A stretch of DNA of 64,000 nucleotides from Hyphomonadaceae bacterium JAD_PAG50586_4 (GTDB taxonomy: Bacteria > Pseudomonadota > Alphaproteobacteria > Caulobacterales > Aquidulcibacteraceae): positions 3,181,501-3,245,500 of the forward strand of contig CP096134.1 of NCBI GenBank assembly GCA_023242925.1, given 5' to 3'. Positions 54,244 through 63,728 of the stretch are shown one piece after another. The notes under the pieces are model-generated. The model was not told where the DNA came from, did not search any database, and saw only the letters and a list, made by a program, of their open reading frames with translations. Position 1 is the stretch's first letter; each line of letters starts with the position of its first letter. Both the position numbers and the translations under genes were made by a program.

Positions 54244-55485
54244 ATGTCGCAACCCAATGCCGCCGTCACCGATCCACGCGCTCATGGCGTGATGAAAGGC
54301 TTCCCGCCGGCGGCCGATAAACTGATCCAAGCCGATGACAATTCCGCTTGGCGCTTTCCCGGCATTCGCTGGGCGTTCAGCCACGAGCGCGAGTTAAACC
54401 CCACGGCCAACGTGCGGCGCGGATCGGGCGCAGCGTCGATCTTGGCTTACGCGCTGCGCGACGACATCGACGATTTGAGCTTCACCTGCATGGATGGGCG
54501 TGCGCTCACGTGGCGCCAATCGCTCGACGTAAACTACACGGACGGCATCGTCGTGCTGCATCGTGGCGCGGTGATCTACGAGACATATCTCGGCGCGCTT
54601 CAACCAGAACTCCCCCACCTCGCCATGTCGGTGACGAAGTCCTTCGTCGGTTTGCTGGCGGCTATGCTCGCCGAAGAAGGCAAGCTCGATCCGAATGCGC
54701 CTGTGACTCAATACGTGCCCGAACTGGCCGCGAGCGCCTATGGCGACGCGAGCGTGCGACAGGTCATGGATATGACGATCGGCGTCAAATACACGGAAGA
54801 CTATACTGATCGCAGCGCCGAGATTTTCGACTACACGCTGGCGATTGGCCTCGTCACACGCCCCGCCGATTATGCCGGTCCGAAATCGATCTTCGAGTTT
54901 CTGCAGGGCCTCAAAAAGCAAGGCCAGCACGGCGAAGCGTTCGCCTACAAGACCTGCAACACCGAAGTGCTCGCCTGGATTGTGCAACGCGTCGCCAACA
55001 CGCCGATCGCGCAACTTGTCTCGGAACGCATTTGGCAAAAGCTGGGCGCGGAAGAAGACGCCTATTTCATCGTTGATGGCACGGGCTCGGCCATGTGCGG
55101 CGGCGGGCTCAATCTCACGCTGCGCGACATGGCGCGCTTCGGCGAGATGATGCGCTGCGACGGCGCCGCCAACGGTCATCAGATCGCGCCGGCCAAGGTC
55201 GTCGCCGACATCCGCAACGGCGCCGATCGCGACCATTTCGCCAAGGCCAAATATTCCACGCTGCAAGGCTGGAGCTATCGCGATCAATGGTGGGTCGCGC
55301 ACGACAATTTGGGTAGCTTCACCGCGCGCGGCATCCACGGCCAGGTCATCTGGGTGGCGCCGGCGGCTGAACTGGTGATCGCCCGCTTTGGCTCACACCA
55401 CGTGGCCGCCAACGCCAATGGGCCGCTCGACCACGTTTCCCTGCCCGCTTACCGCGCCCTGGCCGAGCATGTGATGCGCAGCTAA
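54244..55485 (+). CDS. Serine hydrolase, beta-lactamase class C / NylB-like
   Basis: 413 residues, starts 4 bp after the second peptidase gene. Catalytic Ser-x-x-Lys in MSVTKSFVG, tyrosine in FAYKTCNTEVLAWIVQRV (the Y-x-x-x-N arrangement of 6-aminohexanoate-dimer hydrolases), and HGQVIWVAP as the third box. No signal peptide, so cytoplasmic. It would hydrolyse a small amide or ester. With the two M20 peptidases it forms a three-gene hydrolase operon. Confidence 0.88.
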   Translation: MSQPNAAVTDPRAHGVMKGFPPAADKLIQADDNSAWRFPGIRWAFSHERELNPTANVRRGSGAASILAYALRDDIDDLSFTCMDGRALTWRQSLDVNYTDGIVVLHRGAVIYETYLGALQPELPHLAMSVTKSFVGLLAAMLAEEGKLDPNAPVTQYVPELAASAYGDASVRQVMDMTIGVKYTEDYTDRSAEIFDYTLAIGLVTRPADYAGPKSIFEFLQGLKKQGQHGEAFAYKTCNTEVLAWIVQRVANTPIAQLVSERIWQKLGAEEDAYFIVDGTGSAMCGGGLNLTLRDMARFGEMMRCDGAANGHQIAPAKVVADIRNGADRDHFAKAKYSTLQGWSYRDQWWVAHDNLGSFTARGIHGQVIWVAPAAELVIARFGSHHVAANANGPLDHVSLPAYRALAEHVMRS

Positions 55486-55574
55486 CAGGCGCAATCCGCG
55501 GCATTCTCACCCAGCGGCTTGACGGGCGCGCTTCAATCGATGATGTCGCCCCCTCACGAAGAATTCGGCTGGTC

Positions 55575-56681
55575 ATGCAATCCTCGCGCGCCTTCATCAC
55601 GCTCGACGCGCTTCGCGGCATCGCAGCGCTTGCGGTGATCAGCTGGCATGGCGGGCGCCTGTTTGGCGACGACGGCCCGGTGTTCACATCGGCCATTCTC
55701 GCCGTCGATCTCTTCTTCATCTTGAGCGGCTTTGTGCTGACGCACGCCTATGAGCAGCGCCTCAACACCGGCTTGAGCGTGCCGGACTTCATCCGCATGC
55801 GGCTGATCCGGCTCTACCCGCTTTATCTTTTGGGCTTTCTGGTCGCCGGGCTTGCGGTCGCGTTGCGGCTCTATGCGGGCATGGCTGAAGGCTCGACTGC
55901 GCTTGGCGTGGCCGCAGTGCTGAACGCGCTGATGCTGCCCAACCCCGCAACAGGCTCGCCGCCCTTCCTCTTCCATTTCAATTTTCCGGCTTGGTCGCTG
56001 TTCTTCGAGCTTGTCGCCAATATCGCCTTCGCGCTGTTCGGCGCGCGCCTTTCGTTGCGACAACTCGTGATCTTCGTCGCCATCTTGGGCGCAGCGCTTA
56101 TCGCGATCACGTTGCGTAATCATTCGTTCGATCTAGGCGCCTCGTGGCGCACGTTCGACGGCGGCCTTGCGCGCGCCATGTTCGGCTTCTTCGCCGGCAC
56201 CCTGCTCTATCGCCTGCGCGACAAGTTCGCGTTCACCGCGCGCATTCAATCGACGACCATGGTCGTTGTACTCGCCGCGTTCACGTTGGCCACCTTCCTG
56301 CCGCGTATTGCGCTCGGCGATTAGCGCCCTCCAGCGGAGCTGAAACTCGTCTTGGCGATGGCGCTTTATCCAGCGTTGATCCTTGTCGCTGCGCGGTACG
56401 AGCCGGGCGCGCGCTTATTGCCGATCTGTTCATGGCTCGGCGTCGCCTCTTACGCCGCCTACGTCCTGCATGTGCCGCTGCACAGCCTTGGCGGCGTTGT
56501 AGCCCAACTCAGCGCCGGTGTTTGGCTCGAACGCTACGCGCCCGTTTCCGGCCTCGCGTTCATCATCGTCATCGGCCTCTGCGCCTGGGCCGCCGACAAA
56601 TATTGGGATCGCCCGATCCGCGCCTTCCTAAATCAAAAGCTCGCGCCCGCGCGCAAGCCTGCGCCGGCTCCCGCGTCCTAA
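55575..56681 (+). CDS. Acyltransferase family 3 (OafA/YrhL type) interrupted by an in-frame stop
   Basis: The same frame runs from ATG 55575 to TAA 56681 (368 codons) but contains TAG at 56322-56324. N-terminal part: ALRGIAALAVISWHGGRLFG, AVDLFFILSGFVLTHAYEQR, FIRMRLIRLYPLYLLGF, SLFFELVANIAFALFGA; C-terminal part: GVASYAAYVLHVPLHSLGG, with TM helices to the end. Both parts are typical O-acyltransferase, which O-acetylates surface polysaccharides. A single substitution would restore the frame. Either a pseudogene or a base error. Confidence 0.82.
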
Positions 56682-56739
56682 CAAAAACGCGACGGCCATA
56701 AGTGACCGCCGCGCTCGTGTTGTTTTAACGCCGTGAAGC

Positions 56740-59454
56740 CTAAGCGCTCTGCGCTTCAGCTTGGCCGTGGCAATATTTGAACTTCTTGCCTGAGCCGCAT
56801 GGGCATGGCGCGTTGCGCGAGACTTTGCCCCAGGTCGAGGGGTTGTGGCGATCGAAGCCATCGGGCGCCAGCGGGTGGAGATCGGCTTTGCGGCCCATCT
56901 CGTTTTCGCCGGTGTCCGGGTTCTGGTGGATTTCGATCGTCTGCGTCGGCGCCATCGGCTTGGGCAGCTGATCTTCGGTCTGGCCGATCTGTAAGCGCAA
57001 CAGCATGCGCGTGATGGTCGTGCGCAGATCGAGCAGCATACGCTCGAACAGGGTAAAGGCTTCGGTCTTGAACTCGTTCAGCGGATCGCGCTGCGCGTAG
57101 CCGCGCAAGTGCACGACCGAGCGCAAATGATCGAGCAAGCTCAAATGCTCGCGCCAGCGCATGTCGACCACCGAAAGCAGCACTTGTTTCTCGACCGCGC
57201 GCAAACGCTCGGGCCCGAGCATCGCGGCCTTCTGCGCATACGCATGATCCACTTCGCGCGTCAGGCGCTCGATAATCTCTTGCTGGGCAATGCCTTCTTC
57301 GGCGGCCCAGGCATCGACGGGCGAATGGAAGCCAAAAATTTCCTCGGCCTCGACTTTGAGCTCCGCTGTGTTCCACTGTTCGGGATACGCCTTCTCCGGC
57401 ATGTGGCGCCAGACGAGCTTCTCCACCACGTCGTGGCGCATGTCCTTGATGATCGGCGCGACGTCGGCGGTGCGCATGAATTCGATGCGCTGCTCGAAGA
57501 TCGCTTTACGCTGGTCGTTGATGACGTCGTCGTACTTCAGCAGGTTTTTGCGGATTTCGTAATTGCGCTGCTCGACGCGACGCTGCGAAGTTTCGAGCGC
57601 TTTGTTCATCCACGGATGGACGATGGCTTCGCCCTCTTGAATGCCGAGGCCGCGCATGATTGCGTCGAGGCGATCGGCGGCAAAGATGCGCAGCAGATCG
57701 TCTTCCAAGCAGATGTAGAATTTCGACTTGCCCGGGTCGCCCTGACGGCCGGTACGACCGCGCAATTGGTTGTCGATACGGCGGCTTTCGTGGCGCTCGG
57801 TGCCAAGCACGTAAAGACCGCCCGCATCCAACGCGACGCGCTTCTTGGCTTGAATGTCGTCTTCGATATTGCGCTTGAACGAAGCGATCTGATCCGGCGT
57901 CTCATCGCCCTTCAACGCCGCCTTCAGACGCATGTCGACGTTGCCGCCGAGCTGAATATCGGTGCCGCGACCAGCCATGTTGGTGGCGATCGTGACAGCG
58001 CCTGGCACGCCGGCTTGGCTGACGATCAGCGCTTCCTGCTCGTGATAGCGCGCATTCAGCACCTGGTGCGGGATGCCGCGCTGCTTCAGCATTGTTGAGA
58101 GATATTCGGACTTCTCGATCGACACCGTGCCGACCAGCACCGGCTGTTGCTTGCGATGCGTCTCTTCGATGTCGGCGATGATGGCTTTGAACTTCTCGGC
58201 CGACGTCCGATAGACTTCGTCGTCGATGTCGATGCGCTGCACCGGGCGGTTGGTGGGAATTTCCACCACGTCGAGCTTGTAGATGTCGCCGAATTCCGAG
58301 GCTTCCGTCGACGCCGTGCCGGTCATGCCGGACAGCTTATCGTAGAGGCGGAAATAATTCTGGAACGTGATCGAGGCCAGTGTCTGGTTCTCGGGCTGGA
58401 TGTTGACCTGTTCCTTGGCTTCGATCGCCTGGTGCAGACCTTCCGACAAGCGGCGGCCATGCATCATGCGGCCGGTGAATTCGTCGATCAGGACGACTTC
58501 GTTGTCCTTCACGATGTAGTCTTTGTCGCGATGGAAGAGCTTGTGGGCGCGCAGCGCCTGATTGACGTGGTGCACGATCGTGATGTTCGACGGCTCGTAC
58601 ATCGAACCCTGCAGCAGGCCGCGCTCGACCAGCATTTCCTCGATGCGTTCCGAGCCGAGCTCGGTGTAGGTCACCGAGCGTTGCTTTTCGTCGTGCTCGT
58701 AATGCTCTGACGTCAGCAGCGGGATGAGGACGTTGACTGATTTATAAAACTCGCTGCGGTCTTCGGTCGGGCCCGAGATGATGAGCGGCGTGCGCGCTTC
58801 GTCGATCAGGATCGAGTCGACTTCGTCGACGATCGCGTAGCGGTGGCCGCGCTGGACCATTTCGCCCAGCGAGTATTTCATGTTGTCGCGCAGATAATCG
58901 AACCCGAACTCGTTGTTCGTGCCGTAGGTAATATCGGCGGCGTAGGCTTGGCGGCGCTCGTTGTCGTAGAGGCCGTGCACAATCACACCGACAGAAAGGC
59001 CGAGGAAGCGATAGACTTGGCCCATCCACTCGCTGTCGCGCTTGGCCAGATAATCGTTGACGGTGATGACGTGGACGCCGCGGCTCTCGAGCGCGTTTAG
59101 ATAGACAGGCAGTGTAGCGACGAGCGTCTTGCCTTCACCCGTACGCATTTCAGAAATTTTGCCTTGGTGCAGGATGATGCCGCCCATCATCTGCGTATCG
59201 AAATGGCGCATGCCGAGCACGCGCTTGCCGGCTTCACGGACCGTGGCGAACGCCTCCGGCAGCACATCGTCGATCTTGCCGCCGCGCGCCAAGCGATGGC
59301 GGTATTCGGAGGTCTTGTTGCGCAGCGCTTCGTCGGAGAGCGCCTCGAAGGTGGGCTCCAGCGCGTTGATACGCTGCACAAGCGGGCGCAGGTGGCGCAC
59401 CTTGCGCTCGTTGACCGATCCGAAAATCTGCTTGGCGAAGTTCAGCATAGGCAC
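56740..59454 (-). CDS. secA: Preprotein translocase ATPase SecA
   Basis: 904 residues: Walker A in [83 protein letters not shown], and the C-terminal zinc finger [14 protein letters not shown]. Drives Sec-dependent export through SecYEG. Divergent from the parvulin lipoprotein gene, a Sec-dependent chaperone. Confidence 0.98.
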   Translation of the reverse strand: MPMLNFAKQIFGSVNERKVRHLRPLVQRINALEPTFEALSDEALRNKTSEYRHRLARGGKIDDVLPEAFATVREAGKRVLGMRHFDTQMMGGIILHQGKISEMRTGEGKTLVATLPVYLNALESRGVHVITVNDYLAKRDSEWMGQVYRFLGLSVGVIVHGLYDNERRQAYAADITYGTNNEFGFDYLRDNMKYSLGEMVQRGHRYAIVDEVDSILIDEARTPLIISGPTEDRSEFYKSVNVLIPLLTSEHYEHDEKQRSVTYTELGSERIEEMLVERGLLQGSMYEPSNITIVHHVNQALRAHKLFHRDKDYIVKDNEVVLIDEFTGRMMHGRRLSEGLHQAIEAKEQVNIQPENQTLASITFQNYFRLYDKLSGMTGTASTEASEFGDIYKLDVVEIPTNRPVQRIDIDDEVYRTSAEKFKAIIADIEETHRKQQPVLVGTVSIEKSEYLSTMLKQRGIPHQVLNARYHEQEALIVSQAGVPGAVTIATNMAGRGTDIQLGGNVDMRLKAALKGDETPDQIASFKRNIEDDIQAKKRVALDAGGLYVLGTERHESRRIDNQLRGRTGRQGDPGKSKFYICLEDDLLRIFAADRLDAIMRGLGIQEGEAIVHPWMNKALETSQRRVEQRNYEIRKNLLKYDDVINDQRKAIFEQRIEFMRTADVAPIIKDMRHDVVEKLVWRHMPEKAYPEQWNTAELKVEAEEIFGFHSPVDAWAAEEGIAQQEIIERLTREVDHAYAQKAAMLGPERLRAVEKQVLLSVVDMRWREHLSLLDHLRSVVHLRGYAQRDPLNEFKTEAFTLFERMLLDLRTTITRMLLRLQIGQTEDQLPKPMAPTQTIEIHQNPDTGENEMGRKADLHPLAPDGFDRHNPSTWGKVSRNAPCPCGSGKKFKYCHGQAEAQSA

Positions 59455-59678
59455 GTTCTAAATGTTGCTGCGCCCCGTAAAGCCAGGCGCTGACAGGGTG
59501 AGCGAGTGCTTTGAAATTGTTGGCTTTTTTGTGACCCACGGACACGCGCCCGCGTGCGAAAACACTCTCGACTCGTGCGCTTGCGAGACTTAAGAGCGGC
59601 CCTGGGCGGTGTCAATGTGACCGGCACGACCAGACGGTCGCCGGGACGGCGTCCCGCCTTGCCCGGAGAGCAGAACGC

Positions 59679-60793
59679 ATGTCCAAGCGCGCCCCCTTCA
59701 AACTGGCTTGTTCCTCGCCCTCGCGCTCGCCCTTTCGGCATGCGGCCTGGGGCGTGATAGCGGCGAAGACAGCGACGGCGGCACCAGCCCAATTGTGGCC
59801 GCCACGGTCAACGGCCGCCCGATTTATGTGGAGGACGTGCGCGCCTACGCCGTGGCGCGCGGATGGCTGCAGGAAACCGAAGACCTCGACGCCAATTCCG
59901 ACGCCTTCTTCATGGCGCTCGAAGAGCTGATCCAGATCCGCCTGTTTGCGATGGAAGCCGAAGCGCGCGGGCTCGACCGCGAGCCGGAAACGCGCCGCCA
60001 GCTTGAGAATGCGCGCGAGCGCGTGCTGGCCAATTCCATCTATGACGAGATCGATCAACGCGCGAACGATCCTGCGGCGATCGAGCGTTTGTACCGGGAA
60101 AACATCAACCGGTTGGCCGAGGGCGAAGAGGTGCAGCTGCGCCATATTCAATTCGCCTCACGAGAAGAGGCGGACGCGGCCAAAAGAAGGCTTGAGCAAG
60201 GCGAAAGGTTCGAAGCGCTCGCTTTTGAACTTTCCACCGAGCGCGACACCGCGCCGGACGGCGGCGACCTGGGCTTCTCCTCGATCAACGATCTGGGTGG
60301 GGCGCTGCGCGAAGAAGTGGAGCGCACCACCGTCGGCAGCGTGATCGGCCCCATCCAATTACCCACCGGCTGGCACATTTTCCGCCTCGAAGATCGCCGC
60401 GCACGCGGCGTACCGAGCTTGGAAACGCTGCGCCCGCGCATTGTGGCGTGGCTGCGCTATCAGGAAATCACGCAGCTCGATGAGCGCCTCGCACGCGATG
60501 CGCGGGTTGAGCGCCTGCGCCAGCCTGACGAAGCCGCCGAGCCTGGCGGCGAAGTCACAGCGCCGGCAGACGCTGAACCGTCCGCGCCGATCCGGCCCTC
60601 GCCCGATAGCGTAGCGCCCGATGCGCCGCCCTTCCCGTTCCCGATGGGCCCGGGTGGCGTGGTGGGCGATGCGCCCGCGCAAACGCCGCCAGCGGCGCCT
60701 GCCGTGAACGTGCCTGCGCCGGCCACAGCGCCAGCGCCCACAGCGCCAGCGCCCACACCACAGCAACAACCAGCGCCTGGCCCGACGCAATGA
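59679..60793 (+). CDS. PpiC-type peptidylprolyl isomerase lipoprotein (frameshifted in the signal peptide)
   Basis: About 371 residues from ATG 59679, after GGAG. The lipoprotein signal is MSKRAPFKL plus FLALALALSACG; the two parts are in different frames joined by one extra G at 59705-59706 (CTGGCTT to CTGGGCTT). Then a SurA-like N-terminal helical region and the PpiC domain (LRHIQFASREEADAAKRRLE, FSSINDLGGALREEVE, VIGPIQLPTGWHIFRLEDR), and a Pro/Ala-rich tail. It folds envelope proteins. Overlaps argJ by ATGA (60790-60793). Confidence 0.88.
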
Positions 60794-62025
60794 AGGACGG
60801 CCCCGTCTCGCCGCTCGCGCCGGCGCGCTTTCCTGATCTGCCGGCGATCGCCGGCTTAGAGGCCGCGATCGGCCGCGCGGGCTTCTACAAGCACGCGCGC
60901 CCCGATCTGCTGCTCATGCGCATGCCGGCAGGCGCCCGGGCGGCCGGCGTGTTCACCACCAACGCCGTGGGCTCGGCGCCCACCGATTGGTGCAAGCAAG
61001 CGCTGGCGGCCACGCGCGGCGCCGCGCGCGGGCTGCTGGTCAATGCGGGCTGCGCCAACTCGTTCACGGGCCCCGCTGGCGATGCGGCGTGCAAGCGCGC
61101 GCTCGAAGAAGCCGGCGCCGCAATCGGCGTTGAAACGCGCGAAATGCTCGCGGCCTCCACCGGCGTGATCGGCGTGCTGCTGGACGACGCCAAGATCACC
61201 TCCGCACTGCTGCACATGAAGCTCGACGCTGTCTCGTGGCCGGACGCCGCCGCCGCGATCATGACGACCGACACCTTCCCGAAAGGTGCGGGCGCTACGT
61301 GCGAAATCGACGGCGTGCAAGTGAACATTGCCGGCATCGCCAAAGGCTCGGGCATGATCGCGCCGAACATGGCGACAATGCTGGCCTTCGTCTTCACCGA
61401 CGCCGCACTTTCCGCGCCGATCCTGAAAACGCTGCTGCGCCAAGAAACCGAAACGAGCTTCAATTCCATCACCGTCGATGGCGACCGCTCCACCAATGAT
61501 TGCGTGCTGCTCTACGCCACGGGCCAAGCCAAAGTGCCGCCCATTGCCGACGCCAAGGACGATCGCCTCGCCGGCTTCCGCGGCGCGCTCAGCGGCGTGC
61601 TGCGCGACCTCGCCATCCAGATCGTGCGCGACGGCGAAGGCGCGACCAAGCTCGTCGCCGTGAATGTCGAGGGCGCGCAGAGCGATGCGAGCGCCAAAGC
61701 AATCGCGCGCACCATTTGCGAAAGCCCGCTGGTGAAAACCGCGATCGCTGGCGAAGACGCAAACTGGGGCCGTATCGTCATGGCCATCGGCCGCGCCGAT
61801 CAACCGGTGCGCAAAGACATGATCGCCGTGCGCTTCGGCGAACTTTACGCGGCGCGCGACGGCATGGTCAGCGCCGAATACGACGAAACCGCGATGAGCG
61901 CCTACATGAAGCGCGACGAGTTAGAGATCACCGTCAATGTTGGCCCCGGCTCGGGCCGCGCGCGTATGTACACCTGCGATCTGACCAAGCGCTACATCGA
62001 GATCAACGGGGATTATCGGAGCTAA
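60790..62025 (+). CDS. argJ: Bifunctional ornithine acetyltransferase/N-acetylglutamate synthase ArgJ
   Basis: 411 residues. Autocleavage site with the nucleophilic Thr in KGSGMIAPNMATMLAF, oxyanion TT of AASTGVIG, MTTDTFPKGAGA, FNSITVDGDRSTNDCVLL and VKTAIAGEDANWGRI, all diagnostic of ArgJ. It recycles the acetyl group between ornithine and glutamate in arginine synthesis. Start overlaps the parvulin stop by four bases. Confidence 0.97.
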   Translation: MKDGPVSPLAPARFPDLPAIAGLEAAIGRAGFYKHARPDLLLMRMPAGARAAGVFTTNAVGSAPTDWCKQALAATRGAARGLLVNAGCANSFTGPAGDAACKRALEEAGAAIGVETREMLAASTGVIGVLLDDAKITSALLHMKLDAVSWPDAAAAIMTTDTFPKGAGATCEIDGVQVNIAGIAKGSGMIAPNMATMLAFVFTDAALSAPILKTLLRQETETSFNSITVDGDRSTNDCVLLYATGQAKVPPIADAKDDRLAGFRGALSGVLRDLAIQIVRDGEGATKLVAVNVEGAQSDASAKAIARTICESPLVKTAIAGEDANWGRIVMAIGRADQPVRKDMIAVRFGELYAARDGMVSAEYDETAMSAYMKRDELEITVNVGPGSGRARMYTCDLTKRYIEINGDYRS

Positions 62026-62384
62026 ACGCGCCTGCGGGAGACAATTCAAAGCGTTTACGCGCCTTGATCTTCCCTACCTTTGGCATCGCGGTCCTGCTGG
62101 TGTTTGGCAGGTTTCTCGACGTCGTCTGGGCGTTGGGTTCTTGATCGGACGCCAAGGCAATTTCCGCTCTTAGCCCCATGCGATTGTCGACAACTCGCGC
62201 ATGCGGCGTGGATCAGGCGCATATGCAGCTCCTGACGGGGCTTGCCGTCGCGTGCGAGTGCTGAACGACTATCGATTTGGATCGGACCCTGCCAGCCGCG
62301 CCGGCTGGCCCGCTCTTGGCGCAGGCGCCCATCCACGCCGTACACCAAGCCCCTGCAGAGCGCAGAGTTGAGCCTAAAGCGTTG
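62026..62384. other. Intergenic stretch with no supported gene
   Basis: About 360 bp after argJ. A TTG-started frame of 27 codons near 62065-62144 encodes a hydrophobic MIFPTFGIAVLLVF-like peptide, but it has no clear ribosome site and I do not call it a gene. Nothing else is visible. Confidence 0.5.
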
Positions 62385-62618
62385 CTATGGGTGGGAGCTC
62401 AGTTTGCTCATTTGCCTCTGGTGACTGGACCGCATGAGCGGCGCGATCATCCATGCTGCGGGCACTGATAGAAGAACGCTAACGCCGATGACCAGGGGTA
62501 TGAGCTGCGCTGCGAACGCTTTGAGTGGCGATGCAAGTACGATCACGACGCCGACACCGAAGACAACGCCTTGCACCATCATGAAAATGAGGGCGGCAAT
62601 CTGCAATCGTATTGACAT
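62385..62618 (-). CDS. Small two-TM membrane protein
   Basis: 77 residues from ATG 62618, six bases after AGGA. Two TM segments, about 5-29 and 38-62 (FMMVQGVVFGVGVVIVL; LIPLVIGVSVLLSVPAAWMI), with a basic C-terminus. The longer frame to 62873 adds Arg-rich, unlikely sequence. Function unknown. Confidence 0.62.
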   Translation of the reverse strand: MSIRLQIAALIFMMVQGVVFGVGVVIVLASPLKAFAAQLIPLVIGVSVLLSVPAAWMIAPLMRSSHQRQMSKLSSHP

Positions 62619-62876
62619 GGTACAATCCTGGCCCGCTGGCCTGGGCCCGCTGGGCACACCCAATTGGGAAACGGGACACAACACGCGATGTTCCAAGCTC
62701 TTGTCAGCGCGGCACGGCGGAGAACCGATGTCTCGGCGAGATCGCCCTGCATGACGGCTGAGTGAAAAATCGCCGATTTCGATCGACCAAGCCAAAGGAG
62801 CGAAACCGGCGCTTAGAACGACATTGGCGCCCGTTGGGTGTGTCGCGCGTTGTACCTGCATCAGGAGCGGCAACTG

Positions 62877-63077
62877 ATGCCCGACGATTCCTTTTTCTCC
62901 CTACGCAACCGCGCCTACGAACTGGCCGATAGCGGCCTGTTTAAGCGCTGGGACCAAATTGCATTCGCATTGCAGGCCGAGGGCTTTGTGAATTCTCTGA
63001 TCACACGACTGGATGATGACAAGTTGGCTGTGATGATGATTGACCGATGTTGCAACCAAGCCCGTTCGGGCGCTTAG
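62877..63077 (+). CDS. Small hypothetical protein (66 codons)
   Basis: 66 residues from ATG 62877, eight bases after GGAG. MPDDSFFSLRNRAYELADSG, then FKRWDQIAFALQAEGF and a final hydrophobic/charged helix (DDKLAVMMIDRCCN). Composition is normal for a soluble protein with a helical fold. No family recognised; an earlier ATG at 62838 is in frame but lacks a ribosome site. Confidence 0.6.
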   Translation: MPDDSFFSLRNRAYELADSGLFKRWDQIAFALQAEGFVNSLITRLDDDKLAVMMIDRCCNQARSGA

Positions 63078-63320
63078 CGGAAAGGGCCAGCGCCATGGCG
63101 CGATGCGGCGAGACCGCGCCGGCTGGCGAGCCAGCCGTGACGGGCACTATCGGATGCATGCAGACGTTGGCTTGACCATTATCCGACAGGACAATTTTTT
63201 TGATCGCAATTGATAGCTGCGGGTGCGGGACGTTTTTCGCTCATCTATCGGCGAATAACGGACTCCACCTCTCCCCGCGGAGGACAAACGCGGGCGGGGT
63301 GAGCCCCGCTCCATAAAAAC
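63078..63320. other. Intergenic stretch with short hairpins, no gene
   Basis: About 240 bp between the small hypothetical gene and the terminator of the microprotein operon. GGCTGG-CGA-GCCAGCC-like and GCGGGG-TGAG-CCCCGC hairpins are present, but no reading frame has a ribosome site. Confidence 0.5.
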
Positions 63321-63360
63321 AAAAAGCCCGCGAAGGGGGAGCATCCTTCGCGGGCTTTTT
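63321..63360 (-). terminator. Terminator of the copy 7-6 microprotein operon
   Basis: AAAAAGCCCGCGAAGG (63321-63336), loop of 8, CCTTCGCGGGCTTTTT (63345-63360): a perfect 16-bp stem with T runs on both strands, so it can work in both directions. Confidence 0.9.
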
Positions 63361-63380
63361 CAGCCGTTTGATCTGACGCG

Positions 63381-63473
63381 TTACGCGACGATCTGAGCGG
63401 CTTGGTTCAAGGTGGCCATCGCCATCGGTGCGAACAATGCGCAAGCGGCGATCAAGGCGTAAAATTTGGTCAT
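63381..63473 (-). CDS. 30-residue hydrophobic microprotein, family copy 6
   Basis: Begins MTKFYALIAACALFAPM and ends NQAAQIVA; 30 codons, TAA stop. 37 bp after the stop of copy 7, with CGAGAGC as ribosome site, so the two form an operon. The C in position 11 is shared with copy 7 only. Confidence 0.72.
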   Translation of the reverse strand: MTKFYALIAACALFAPMAMATLNQAAQIVA

Positions 63474-63510
63474 TGGTTTGCTCTCGAAAACAAGGGTGGG
63501 GCGGGGCCGA

Positions 63511-63603
63511 TCAGGCGACGATAAGCGCTGCTTGTGTGAGGGTCGCGAAGGCGACGGGGGCAAACACGGCGCAGGCGGCGATCAGGGCGTAAAACTTGGT
63601 CAT
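63511..63603 (-). CDS. 30-residue hydrophobic microprotein, family copy 7
   Basis: Begins MTKFYALIAACAVFAPV and ends TQAALIVA; 30 codons, TGA stop. GGAGGAGC precedes the ATG. It is the promoter-proximal gene of the second cluster and has the Crp/Fnr-type operator of copies 1 and 5 at the same promoter spacing. It is divergent from the NDH-2 gene, whose start codon is 125 bp away. Confidence 0.75.
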   Translation of the reverse strand: MTKFYALIAACAVFAPVAFATLTQAALIVA

Positions 63604-63635
63604 TGGCTTTGCTCCTCCGAAGCGGCGGCGCTTCG

Positions 63636-63685
63636 ATAAGCCAACCTGGCTAGACCCAAGGTCAGGCGATGTGCCCGCGGTCACA
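63636..63685 (-). promoter_or_regulatory. Crp/Fnr-type operator plus -10 region upstream of microprotein copy 7
   Basis: On the minus strand 63685-63670 reads TGTGACCGCGGGCACA, a match to TGTGA-N6-TCACA except one base. Its centre (63677.5) lies 29.5 bp before CAGGTT (63648-63643), the spacing of copies 1 and 5. Predicted start at 63636. The sequence AGCC-AGGTTGG that follows is nearly repeated at copy 1 (AGCCTAGGTTGG). The site also lies about 50 bp before the ndh start codon, so it could act on both genes. Confidence 0.6.
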
Positions 63686-63728
63686 CCCGCGAACCCCTCT
63701 CCCGGCAAAACGCGCCACATGAGCGTTC

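Noticed and set aside
57109..58098. Plus-strand 329-codon frame inside secA
   Set aside because: Antisense to conserved SecA motifs; typical high-G+C shadow frame.
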